A stretch of 12,559 nt of DNA, from positions 1 through 12,559 of the forward strand of contig PXDP01000357.1 of assembly GCA_003565035.1 (NCBI GenBank), given 5' to 3'. Positions 1-6,824 of the stretch are shown piece after piece. The DNA is from PVC group bacterium. GTDB taxonomy: Bacteria; Verrucomicrobiota; Kiritimatiellia; SS1-B-03-39; UBA6053. How positions within the stretch are numbered: position 1 is the first letter of the stretch; each line of letters starts with the position of its first letter. The translations under genes were made by a program, and so were the position numbers. Below the pieces are notes generated by a model. That model was not told the origin of the DNA. It worked only from the letters and a program-made list of their open reading frames with translations, and did no database searches.

Positions 1-1
1 C

Positions 2-646
2 GAATCCTTCGCCGGTCTGGTCGCCTGCGGCGGCTTTTCCTACGGTGACGTGCTCGGCGCCGGCAGCGGCTGGGCCAAATCCATTCTCTACAATCCCCGC
101 CTGCTGGAGATGTTCCGTGAATTTTTTGCCCGCCCCGACAGCTTCACCCTCGGCATCTGCAATGGATGTCAGATGATCTCCCAGCTCAAAGACATCATCC
201 CCGGTGCCTCGGTCTGGCCGCAATTCCGCCGTAACCGCTCCGAACAGTTCGAAGCCCGCGTGGCCAATGTCGAAATCCTCCCCTCGCCCAGTCTCTTCTT
301 CAAGGACATGGCCGGCAGTCACCTGCCGATCCCTGTCGCACACGGCGAAGGCCGGGCGGTCTTCATCCGGCCGGAGGATGCGAACGCCTGTCGGGAACAG
401 CAGCTCATCAGCGTCCGCTACATTACCGGCAACGGACAGCCGGCCGAAACCTACCCCGCGAATCCCAATGGATCACCCGGCGGTGCCACCGGATTCACCA
501 CACCCGACGGCCGCGCCACCCTGCTCATGCCCCATCCCGAGCGCTGCTTCCGCGCGGTACAGATGAGTTACCGCCCCCGCGACACCTTCCCGGCGGAAGA
601 CGGCCCATGGATGCGCATGTTCCGCAACGCCCGCGCGTCCATTTGA
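2..646 (+). CDS. purL: Phosphoribosylformylglycinamidine (FGAM) synthase, C-terminal glutaminase domain (5'-truncated by window edge)
   Basis: This is the last 214 residues of the large, single-chain form of FGAM synthase, which makes FGAM from FGAR, glutamine and ATP in cytoplasmic de novo purine synthesis. Only the class I glutamine amidotransferase domain is visible. The reading frame is open from base 2, so the gene begins outside the window and any start inside this stretch is artificial. Counting visible residues, the nucleophile is Cys56 in GICNGCQM, and the His/Glu partners are His178 and Glu180 in MPHPER. HGEGR and TYPANPNGSP, both typical of the family, lie between them. The end, GPWMRMFRNAR, closely matches my memory of the E. 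coli PurL terminus, so the 3' end is intact. The TGA stop at 644-646 faces the convergent hydrolase gene 28 bases away. Identity is very secure; what is missing is simply off the window. Confidence 0.97.
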   Translation, partial: ESFAGLVACGGFSYGDVLGAGSGWAKSILYNPRLLEMFREFFARPDSFTLGICNGCQMISQLKDIIPGASVWPQFRRNRSEQFEARVANVEILPSPSLFFKDMAGSHLPIPVAHGEGRAVFIRPEDANACREQQLISVRYITGNGQPAETYPANPNGSPGGATGFTTPDGRATLLMPHPERCFRAVQMSYRPRDTFPAEDGPWMRMFRNARASI

Positions 647-655
647 GTTCAGGCC

Positions 656-674
656 TTTTCCGATCATCGGAAAA
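656..674. repeat. Palindrome copy 1, TTTTCCGATCATCGGAAAA
   Basis: The sequence is a perfect palindrome with 9-base arms around a single central base. It lies in the 28-base gap between the stops of purL and the hydrolase gene and abuts the hydrolase stop codon. A second copy of the same motif starts 14 bases further on. A hairpin (8 bp, 3-base loop) is possible, but no T-run follows it on either strand, so it is not a classical terminator. From memory, TTTTCCRA...TYGGAAAA palindromes are common in some Kiritimatiellota genomes; this was not checked. Confidence 0.75.
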
Positions 675-1427
675 TCAATCCCCGCCGTTTCCGACCGTCG
701 GAAAACCGTGCGTAGACGCGGACTCGTCATCAAAAAGGCTCCGCAGCACCTGCATCCAGGCCTCGGCCATTTTGCGCTGTCCGCGTGGATTGGGATGAAG
801 CCAATCAAACGTATCGGTTTGGGGATCCTGGGGGTTTTCGATCCAGTTCCGATACATCGGCACGGTACGGACCGGGGATCTTTCCCGGTCGAGTTCCTCT
901 GCCAGCGCCTCGACTTTTGGACGCAAACGAAGTGCCGGACCTGAATTAAAATTGAGATGGGCAAGAAGAATCATCACCTCCGGATTGCGGTCCCGCAATT
1001 GCCCCACCATGTTGCGCAGAGGATTTAGAATCGCAGTTTCATCTTGATTCAAGGACAAATCATTGGTGCCCAGATGAATCAGCACCACATCCGGCGGATC
1101 AATCCGGGGCAGTTCATCGCGCAGATTTCTGGCGACATCCGCCGTACGCCCGCCGTAAAAGGCGAAATGATTTGGCTGAAACGGAACGCCCTCGGCCACA
1201 TCCGGCCAGGATGTTCCCCGTTGAAATCCGGCAACCCGAGTCCCCAGAAAACGGAAAGCCACGCCCCGCTCATGCAGAATCCGCTGCAGCGGCAGACGAT
1301 AGGTATATTCCTCGCGCCCGCGCACCCCGCCCTGGGTAATCGAGTCTCCAACAGTGAGAAGACGCAGCGACTCGCCCGCAAACCCCAGGCTAAGTCCAAA
1401 CCAACACATCAAAACGCATAATTTCAT
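675..1427 (-). CDS. Secreted SGNH/GDSL-family hydrolase
   Basis: A 250-residue esterase- or lipase-like protein of the SGNH hydrolase superfamily, probably acting outside the cytoplasm on an acyl or acetyl ester. Residues 1-18 form a short signal peptide (Lys2, then a hydrophobic core, likely cut near GFA/GES). Block I is GDSIT with nucleophile Ser29. Block II is probably Gly92/Gly93 in FYGGRTADV. Block III is GTND (120-123), with Asn122 for the oxyanion hole. Block V is DWLHPN, with Asp208 and His211 completing the triad. The start is ATG at 1427 with GGAG eight bases upstream. The last ten residues (GFPTVGNGGD) follow the predicted final helix and are encoded partly by palindrome copy 2, so the tail is probably not part of the fold. 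The gene converges on purL and diverges from the transposase. Carbohydrate acetylesterase is one possibility, but the substrate cannot be read from sequence. Confidence 0.88.
   Translation of the reverse strand: MKLCVLMCWFGLSLGFAGESLRLLTVGDSITQGGVRGREEYTYRLPLQRILHERGVAFRFLGTRVAGFQRGTSWPDVAEGVPFQPNHFAFYGGRTADVARNLRDELPRIDPPDVVLIHLGTNDLSLNQDETAILNPLRNMVGQLRDRNPEVMILLAHLNFNSGPALRLRPKVEALAEELDRERSPVRTVPMYRNWIENPQDPQTDTFDWLHPNPRGQRKMAEAWMQVLRSLFDDESASTHGFPTVGNGGD
688..704. repeat. Palindrome copy 2, TTTCCGACCGTCGGAAA, inside hydrolase 3' end
   Basis: This palindrome has 8-base arms around one central base and the same outer sequence as copy 1 (TTTCCGA...TCGGAAA), with compensating changes at the inner positions. 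It lies in the coding sequence of the minus-strand hydrolase and encodes the FPTVG stretch near its C-terminus. The matched changes in both arms suggest selection on the palindrome rather than on the protein. Confidence 0.7.
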
Positions 1428-1463
1428 CCTTCAGACTCCATTTTTACACGGCCCGTTAAATTT

Positions 1464-1479
1464 GCAACAGGTGCGCACA
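1464..1479 (+). repeat. REP-like repeat copy 1 (GCAACAGGTGCGCACA)
   Basis: First of three identical 16-base copies around the Y1 transposase gene. The core GTGCGCAC is a perfect 8-base palindrome. It starts 25 bases before copy 2 and is separated from it by a 9-base spacer. It probably marks the left boundary of the mobile unit. Confidence 0.8.
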
Positions 1480-1488
1480 GCCTATCCT

Positions 1489-1504
1489 GCAACAGGTGCG
1501 CACA
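1489..1504 (+). repeat. REP-like repeat copy 2 (GCAACAGGTGCGCACA)
   Basis: Identical to copy 1 and in the same orientation. With three bases before it, the sequence reads CCTG-CAA-CAGG (1486-1496), a mini-hairpin, followed by the GTGCGCAC palindrome. Small hairpins of this kind are what Y1 transposases of the REP type are known to recognise. Confidence 0.8.
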
Positions 1505-1604
1505 CCAAAAAAGTAAAAAAAATAAAATAATCGCGGAAATGGCGAACTTCATGAGGTGTAGGGAAATGAGAACAATCAAAGTATAACCCTGAAGAGGAAA
1601 TTTC

Positions 1605-2519
1605 ATGACAACAAGCCAAATTCATTCCAAACACCCCTGTGCGCAAAACCGCGGCCTGCGAATTTTACCGAAAGCCGGGGGCTACTTTGTTCATGTCACC
1701 AGCCGCGTCGTCCAGCAGAAATTTCTGTTTGGAGAAGAAGAAAAGGTCATGATTACCGACCTGATGTTTCGCTGGGCTGATTTTTCCGGTATCAGAATTT
1801 TGACCTATTGCCTGATGAATAATCATGTTCATTTGCTGCTTTGGATCCCTCCTGTTCAACAGGTGCGCACAGAAGAACTGCTCCGCAGAATCAAACGGGT
1901 CTGGCCGGAACGCAAGGTAAGGGCCTGGATGGAGGGGTATCAAAGTTCACCCGTCGCTCTGAAGAAAGAGATGGAAGACGATTTGACCCGGCGGATGCAT
2001 AATCTTCCTGATTTTATGAGAGTTCTTAAGCAGGGATTTTCGGCGTGGTATAACAAAAAACACAATCTTTACGGGGTGTTTTGGGATGGACGCTACCGAA
2101 GTATGGTTTTAAAAGAAACACCGGAGGCTTTATGCTCTGTGGCCGCATACATTGATCTGAACCCAATAAGAGCCGGAATCTGTTCAGATCCCCGTGACTA
2201 CACCTGGAGCGGATATGGGCAGGCGACACGAGGAAATTCACGGTGCCGGGAAGGGTTGAAACAGTTGATTCGGGCCTCAAAATCAGCCGCACCCCGCGGA
2301 CTGGGTTTCCCTGAAACAACCTTGGCCCGAAAACCCGTGAACTGGAACATGGCACAAACGATGTATCGAGCCTGGCTGTATGCCAAAGGACACACTCCCC
2401 CCGCTCCCCCCCTGACAAAAAATTCCAAAAAACGACCCGCAAGACGGGGATTTACCTCAGAGGAAGTTTTGGCGGTTTTTGCCAAAACGATTACGGAACT
2501 GCATAACGGAGAAGACTAA
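1605..2519 (+). CDS. REP-associated tyrosine transposase (RAYT, Y1/HUH family)
   Basis: A 304-residue member of the Y1 transposase superfamily related to IS200/IS605 TnpA, which cuts and rejoins single-stranded DNA at small hairpins. The metal-binding HUH motif is His74-Val75-His76 in LMNNHVHLLLW. The catalytic tyrosine is Tyr182 in AAYIDLNPIRAG, by analogy with Tyr115 of E. coli TnpA-REP. GVFWDGRYRS (157-166) and DYTWSGYG (198-205) are also typical. The start is ATG with GAAGAGG seven bases upstream. Residues 85-89 (QQVRT), just after the HUH strand, are encoded by an in-frame copy of the flanking repeat. After GFTSEEVLAVFA the protein stops. From memory, longer homologues continue there with roughly 60-80 more residues, so the C-terminus may be truncated, exactly where the downstream repeat begins. 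By eye the gene is less GC-rich than its neighbours, which fits horizontal acquisition. The active-site residues are all present, so it may still work. Confidence 0.9.
   Translation: MTTSQIHSKHPCAQNRGLRILPKAGGYFVHVTSRVVQQKFLFGEEEKVMITDLMFRWADFSGIRILTYCLMNNHVHLLLWIPPVQQVRTEELLRRIKRVWPERKVRAWMEGYQSSPVALKKEMEDDLTRRMHNLPDFMRVLKQGFSAWYNKKHNLYGVFWDGRYRSMVLKETPEALCSVAAYIDLNPIRAGICSDPRDYTWSGYGQATRGNSRCREGLKQLIRASKSAAPRGLGFPETTLARKPVNWNMAQTMYRAWLYAKGHTPPAPPLTKNSKKRPARRGFTSEEVLAVFAKTITELHNGED
1857..1871 (+). repeat. REP-like repeat copy 3, in frame inside the transposase gene
   Basis: CAACAGGTGCGCACA matches 15 of the 16 repeat bases; only the first G is T here. It is read as Gln-Gln-Val-Arg-Thr (residues 85-89). 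The preceding bases extend it into a palindrome, CCTGTT-C-AACAGG at 1851-1863. Confidence 0.8.
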
Positions 2520-2520
2520 T

Positions 2521-2536
2521 GCAACAGGTGCGCACA
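2521..2536 (+). repeat. REP-like repeat copy 4, filling the gap between transposase and yejF stops
   Basis: Identical to copies 1 and 2. It begins one base after the transposase TAA and ends one base before the yejF stop codon (2538-2540 on the other strand), so it makes up 16 of the 18 bases between the two convergent genes. Confidence 0.8.
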
Positions 2537-2537
2537 C

Positions 2538-4181
2538 TTATGCCGGGCCAGACCGCCGTTTCGACAAATCTCCGGGCACAGGCACCGCCGCGAGGAGCTT
2601 GCGGGTGTATTCATGTTCCGGCTGTTCGATGACCCGCGTCGGACTCCCCTGCTCCACCACCTGACCACGCCGCATCACCAGCACGTGATCGCAAAGACGT
2701 TTGACCACACTGAGGTCGTGGGAAATAAACAGATAGGCAAGCCCGTGGCGTTCGCGGAGTTCAATCAGCAATTCAAGAATCTGCGCCTGAATCGTCACGT
2801 CCAGCGCGCTCACCGCTTCGTCGCAAATGATGAGTTTGGGCCGCAGGGCCAGCGCGCGGGCAATGCAAATGCGCTGCCGCTGCCCTCCACTGAATTCGTG
2901 CGGATAGCGGTACATCATTTCGGGAGTCAGTCCGACTTCCTTGAGACAGTTGGCGGCGTAGTCGGGATCTTTTTTGTCGATAATTCCATGCAGTTTCGGC
3001 GCTTCGGTGAGTAAATCGAGGATCTTGAGCCGGCCGTTCAGACTGGAGTACGGGTCCTGAAAAATCATTTGCATCTCCCGGCGGATCGGCTGCCAGTCTT
3101 TCCCGCGCAAATCGTTTAAGGATGCGCCCTGAAAAAACATCTCCCCGCCAGTGGCCTTTTCGAGGCCGATAAGGGTCCGGCCCAGGGTGGACTTGCCGCT
3201 GCCGGATTCGCCCACCACGCCCAGGGTCTCCCCGGCGCGAATCTGCATCGTCACCTGATCCACCGCCTTCACATAGCCGCGGGTGCGTGAGAGGACTCCG
3301 CCTTTCACCGGAAACCAGGTGCACAGATCCCGCGTCTGCACCAGGGGCTCCTCCGGAAACTCCGGCAGTCCGCGCACCGGTGGATCCTGCAGGCGCGGCA
3401 CCGCGTTGAGCAACTTCCGGGTGTATTCCTCTTTCGGGGCTTCAAAAAGGCTGACAATCTCCCCCTCCTCCACCAGTTTGGCATCTTTCATCACCAGCAC
3501 CCGGTCACAGAGTTCCCAGACCACCCCCATGTCGTGGGTGATGAAAATCAGCGAGGTTTTCTCCGACTTCATCTTCATCATCAGATCAAACACCTGAGCC
3601 TGCAGGGTCACATCCAGCGCCGTGGTCGGCTCGTCGGCGATCACCAGCTTCGGCTCCAGCATCAGCGCCATGGCAATGGTCACCCGCTGCCGCATGCCGC
3701 CGCTGAACTGGAAAGGATACTGATGCCGCCGCGCCTCCGGCTCGGGAATCCCCACCTTGTCCAGCCACTCAATCACAAAGGCCTCTTTCTCTTTCCGGGT
3801 CCAGTCGGCGCGATGAATGTCCAGCAGCTCTTTCAACTGATCCCCCACCGTTTTCAGCGGCGAAAGCGCGGTCATGGGTTCCTGAAAAATTGCGCTGATG
3901 CGCGAGCCGCGCAGGGTACGAAGCTCTTCCGGGCGCAGGGTAAGCACATCCCGCCCCTCAAACCAAATTTCGCCGCCCGCATAAGTTGCCGGCGGACTGG
4001 GATTCAGCCGCAGCATGGACATGCCGGTGACGGTTTTGCCGCTGCCGGATTCCCCCACCAGCCCCAGCACCTCGCCGGGATACACGTCAAATGACACGTC
4101 ATCCACGGCCCGCACAAAGCGGTCGTCGGTCTGGAAGGTGACCGATAAATTTTTCACAGACAGAATTGGTTTTTGTTCCAT
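2538..4181 (-). CDS. yejF: Peptide ABC transporter, double ATPase subunit YejF
   Basis: A 547-residue cytoplasmic ATPase with two fused nucleotide-binding domains that powers the YejBE membrane pore for oligopeptide import. Domain 1 has Walker A GESGSGKT (44-51), signature FSGGMRQ (159-165), Walker B LVIADE (179-184) and switch His216. Domain 2 has GESGSGKS (324-331), FSGGQRQ (430-436), LIICDE (450-455) and His488. Each half ends in the EYTRKLL motif typical of the Opp/Dpp ATPase extension. The start chosen is the ATG at 4181, which overlaps the yejE stop as TAATG and has GGGAGG five bases upstream; a TTG twelve bases earlier is in frame but has no advantage. Length and domain order agree with E. 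coli YejF (about 530 residues). All catalytic motifs are intact. The stop codon is directly followed by repeat copy 4 on the transcript. Confidence 0.95.
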   Translation of the reverse strand: MEQKPILSVKNLSVTFQTDDRFVRAVDDVSFDVYPGEVLGLVGESGSGKTVTGMSMLRLNPSPPATYAGGEIWFEGRDVLTLRPEELRTLRGSRISAIFQEPMTALSPLKTVGDQLKELLDIHRADWTRKEKEAFVIEWLDKVGIPEPEARRHQYPFQFSGGMRQRVTIAMALMLEPKLVIADEPTTALDVTLQAQVFDLMMKMKSEKTSLIFITHDMGVVWELCDRVLVMKDAKLVEEGEIVSLFEAPKEEYTRKLLNAVPRLQDPPVRGLPEFPEEPLVQTRDLCTWFPVKGGVLSRTRGYVKAVDQVTMQIRAGETLGVVGESGSGKSTLGRTLIGLEKATGGEMFFQGASLNDLRGKDWQPIRREMQMIFQDPYSSLNGRLKILDLLTEAPKLHGIIDKKDPDYAANCLKEVGLTPEMMYRYPHEFSGGQRQRICIARALALRPKLIICDEAVSALDVTIQAQILELLIELRERHGLAYLFISHDLSVVKRLCDHVLVMRRGQVVEQGSPTRVIEQPEHEYTRKLLAAVPVPGDLSKRRSGPA

Positions 4182-5746
4182 TACGCCTCCCAATGGGCCT
4201 CCCGTTTCGGATCAAAGGCCGCCCGCAGCCCCTCGCCGATGAAGACCGTCAGCAGAATCACGATAAACAGCGCCAGGGAGGAATAGGTAATCAGCCACCA
4301 GGCGTGCCGGGCGGTCTGTGCCTGACGCAACAGAGCCCCCCAGCTTGGTGTGCCCGCCGGAAGTCCGAACCCCAGGAAATCCAGCGCGTTCAAACTGCCA
4401 ATCGCCCCCACGAGCATGAAGGGAAAAAAGGTGATGATCGGCACCAGGGCATTGGGCAGCAGATGAAACCACATGATCCGCGCGGTTGGCAGTCCCAGCG
4501 CCTTTGCCGCTTCGGTGAAGGGCTGACGCCGCAGCCGCAGAAATTCCGCGCGCATGTAATACGAAATCGAAATCCAGTTAAACACGGCGTACACCAGAAG
4601 GAGCAGCAGAAAACTCCGTCCAAATACCGAGCCGATAAAAATCATCACATACAGGAACGGGATGGACTGATAGATTTCAATCAGCCGCTGACCGATCAGA
4701 TCGATCCAACCACCGAAATATCCCTGCAGTGCGCCCAGGACGGTACCCAGCACAACGCTGCTGATCACCAGCAAAAACCCGAACGACAAGCTGATCCTGG
4801 CCGCATACAGCACCTGCACCAGCACATCCCGCCCGCTTTCATCAAATCCCATCGGATGTCCCCGCACCGGACGAAACGGAAAATGAATCGACTCAAAGGT
4901 CACCTGAATTTCCCAGGCATACCCGCCGGGTTCGTCATAACGCACGGGCCGCACCGGCACCGACTTCACCTCTTCAATGGCATCCAACACCCCGGCCTGA
5001 ACCGCGTCAGGCACATCGTCCCACCAGCCCGGCCAGCGGACCTCGCCCTCTTCCGGAATCGTGAACTGATCCCGCACCGCCGCAGTCGCCGGAAACGCTT
5101 CACGCAGGGTCACCCGCACCCGGCGGGGCGGGCGGGCCCGGGGAGAAAACGCAGGAACCGACCACTCGAAGCGGCCATCCGGATCCGAAAGCGTCCGCGC
5201 CGGGGCCTCCTGGGCGTCGAAACGGGGAACGAGGAGATCCCGGACCGCGTCCGGAACCGGAAGCCCCGGAAGCTCCGCATCGGAGGACACCCCGAAAAAC
5301 CAGGCGGCGTTCATGCCCTGAAGAATTGTGAAATCCTCTCCGATATTCACACTGCCCACCCGCTGCACCCGGCGGCGCACCACGGTGACCTCACGGTCTA
5401 CGGGGATATCCGCCGGATTCACGGTACTGCGCGGACCATAAGGAATTGGTGCCCAGAACATCCGGTTTCGGGCATCCGCCTGAAAACGTTCGGTCCGCTG
5501 AATTTCCCGGAAATTCGGACGGGTCATCACCCCATCGTTCAGAAACAAATCCTGCGGAACATGCTGCCAGCGCGGAAAGAAATTCCGGCCCTCAAAGCGC
5601 ACCCGCCAGGGCGTGTCGTTGGCGATGAGGTTGCTAAAAAGGCTGATAACAAAAATCAGCGTCAACAGCCAGAGCGAGACCCAGGCCCGTTTCTGCTGAC
5701 GGAACCGGACAAACTTTTCGCGGGTGGACGGGTCCAGAAATGCCAT
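4181..5746 (-). CDS. yejE: Peptide ABC transporter permease YejE with enlarged extracytoplasmic loop
   Basis: A 521-residue inner-membrane permease that pairs with YejB to form the peptide pore. The first membrane helix is at about 24-42, ahead of the family motif LIANDTPW. The permease core starts near ESGRDVLVQVLYAARIS (303-319) and has further helices to about residue 503. Its EAA loop, EAAKALGLPTARI (412-424), docks with YejF. DFLGFGLPAGTPSWG (456-470) is conserved. From memory E. coli YejE is about 340 residues, with WAPI...G followed about 20 residues later by the core. Here residues of about 121-295 are an extra soluble stretch between those points, rich in Pro, Arg and acidic residues, with no membrane helix. 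The ATG at 5746 overlaps the yejB stop as TGATG, which implies coupled translation. The identity is firm; the insertion's role is unknown. Confidence 0.93.
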   Translation of the reverse strand: MAFLDPSTREKFVRFRQQKRAWVSLWLLTLIFVISLFSNLIANDTPWRVRFEGRNFFPRWQHVPQDLFLNDGVMTRPNFREIQRTERFQADARNRMFWAPIPYGPRSTVNPADIPVDREVTVVRRRVQRVGSVNIGEDFTILQGMNAAWFFGVSSDAELPGLPVPDAVRDLLVPRFDAQEAPARTLSDPDGRFEWSVPAFSPRARPPRRVRVTLREAFPATAAVRDQFTIPEEGEVRWPGWWDDVPDAVQAGVLDAIEEVKSVPVRPVRYDEPGGYAWEIQVTFESIHFPFRPVRGHPMGFDESGRDVLVQVLYAARISLSFGFLLVISSVVLGTVLGALQGYFGGWIDLIGQRLIEIYQSIPFLYVMIFIGSVFGRSFLLLLLVYAVFNWISISYYMRAEFLRLRRQPFTEAAKALGLPTARIMWFHLLPNALVPIITFFPFMLVGAIGSLNALDFLGFGLPAGTPSWGALLRQAQTARHAWWLITYSSLALFIVILLTVFIGEGLRAAFDPKREAHWEA

Positions 5747-6804
5747 CAGCGGTCCCCTCCGAAATGAATCCGCGGATCGATGAGCACATAGCAGAAATCC
5801 GACAGCACCAGCCCCACCAGACCAATGATGGACTGAATACTGACAATCGCCAGAAAGAGCACGTAGTCGCGCCCGACCAGGGCTTCGAAGCTAAGCGTGC
5901 CAAGCCCCTGAATATCAAAAATCTGTTCAATAATCACCGAGCCCGCGAACATCACCGACAGCAGGCCGCCAATGCCGGTGGCCAGAGGAATGAGGGCGTT
6001 GCGGACCGCGTGCCGCCAGACGGCCCGCTTCATCGTGCCGCCTTTGGCCAGCACCGTACGCACATAATCCTGATTGATCTGCTCCAGCAGCGAATTTTTC
6101 ATCAGCAGCGTCATGACCGCAAAGTTACCGATCACGTAGCAGAGAACCGGCAGGAACATATGCCAGGTCTGATCTTTCACCCGCTCCCACAGAGAAAGCG
6201 TCGCCCAGATTTCCGGCGGGGAGCGGTGACCGCCCAGCGGAAAAATATCCCAGAATCCCTCCACCGTGCCACTGAACAGCATTTTCAACACCATGCCAAA
6301 CGCAAACGTCGGAATCGCGTACAAGGTAAACACCACCACACTGCTCACCAGATCGAAAGGTTTGCCGTTGCGCAGTGCTTTGGCGATCCCCAGAGGAATA
6401 CAAATCAGATACGTCAGCACCAGACTCGGGATGCCGAAACTCAGCGACACCGGAAAGCGCGAGGAAATCAGTTCCCAGGAGGTCCGATTGGTGTATTTGA
6501 AGGATTGGGCCCTCATGCCCATCCGGTCGGTGACCAGCCACTTGTAGAAGCGTTCATGTGGAGGCAGATCCAGACCAAAGGCCCGTCGGATGGAGTCAAG
6601 CTGTTCCTCCGACATCGCCGCGCTGGCGAGTTCGCTCCGACCGCCGGCGGTTTCGCCGCCCGCCGCCTGCAGCGAGGCCAGATACTGTTCCATCGGACCG
6701 CCCGGGACCAGAGTGGTGAACAAAAAGCACACCACAATGATGCCCATAAAGCTGACGCCCACCAGCAGCAGACGAACCAGAAAATAATGAAGGCGGTTTT
6801 GCAT
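5746..6804 (-). CDS. yejB: Peptide ABC transporter permease YejB
   Basis: A 352-residue inner-membrane permease, close in length to E. coli YejB (about 364). The N-terminus has a first helix at about 8-33 followed by LVPGGPMEQ, the VPGGP motif usual in this family. A soluble stretch of about 45-110 contains AFGLDLPPHERFYKWL, the usual substrate-side loop. Further helices follow. The cytoplasmic coupling loop is at about 248-270 (RTVLAKGGTMKRAVWRHAVRNA). The protein ends in LIDPRIHFGG, like the DPRI end of known YejB. The ATG lies 20 bases after the yejA stop with no convincing Shine-Dalgarno sequence, so it may depend on ribosomes finishing yejA. The stop overlaps the yejE start. Confidence 0.95.
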   Translation of the reverse strand: MQNRLHYFLVRLLLVGVSFMGIIVVCFLFTTLVPGGPMEQYLASLQAAGGETAGGRSELASAAMSEEQLDSIRRAFGLDLPPHERFYKWLVTDRMGMRAQSFKYTNRTSWELISSRFPVSLSFGIPSLVLTYLICIPLGIAKALRNGKPFDLVSSVVVFTLYAIPTFAFGMVLKMLFSGTVEGFWDIFPLGGHRSPPEIWATLSLWERVKDQTWHMFLPVLCYVIGNFAVMTLLMKNSLLEQINQDYVRTVLAKGGTMKRAVWRHAVRNALIPLATGIGGLLSVMFAGSVIIEQIFDIQGLGTLSFEALVGRDYVLFLAIVSIQSIIGLVGLVLSDFCYVLIDPRIHFGGDR

Positions 6805-6824
6805 GGAAGGGTCAGACCCGAATC

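Larger units (their letters stand above)
1428..1604. other. AT-rich intergenic region with two REP-like repeat copies and transposase ribosome-binding site
   Basis: This 177-base gap separates the divergent hydrolase and transposase genes. It is clearly more AT-rich than its surroundings, with an A-rich tract at about 1507-1530. It contains repeat copies 1 and 2. A clear Shine-Dalgarno sequence, GAAGAGG at 1591-1597, sits seven bases before the transposase ATG. A TATAAC at 1582-1587 resembles a -10 box but has no matching -35 and is too close to the start codon to assert a promoter. Confidence 0.6.
1464..2536 (+). mobile_element. Putative RAYT/REP-like mobile unit bounded by GCAACAGGTGCGCACA repeats
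   Basis: The unit runs from the outermost upstream repeat to the downstream repeat and contains a single Y1 transposase gene. All repeat copies have the same orientation. The right end falls one base before the last base of the yejF stop codon, and the left end lies in the hydrolase upstream region. No target-site duplication is evident, as expected for Y1 enzymes, which do not create one. Whether this is a self-moving element or a domesticated gene with its repeats, as RAYTs usually are, cannot be told from one copy. Confidence 0.6.

Noticed and set aside
1464..1504. Possible CRISPR array
   Set aside because: There are only two tandem 16-base copies with a 9-base spacer, and the other copies lie inside and after a transposase gene. 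No cas genes are present.
1424..1606. A 60-codon minus-strand frame with hydrophobic residues upstream of the hydrolase
   Set aside because: It spans AT-rich intergenic DNA and both repeat copies, overlaps the hydrolase start, and its apparent helix comes from A/T-rich sequence.
1638..1645. TGTGCGCA near the transposase N-terminus, an inverted match to part of the repeat
   Set aside because: Only eight bases, built around a self-complementary core, with no match beyond it; chance is adequate.
4182..4193. TTG start extending yejF by four residues
   Set aside because: The ATG at 4181 overlaps the yejE stop, has a well-placed GGGAGG, and begins the sequence where YejF proteins normally start.
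4166..5767. A 533-codon plus-strand open frame opposite yejE
   Set aside because: It mirrors a well-recognised permease gene. Its translation is rich in Arg, His, Pro and Gln with no motifs, as expected for the antisense of a GC-rich gene.
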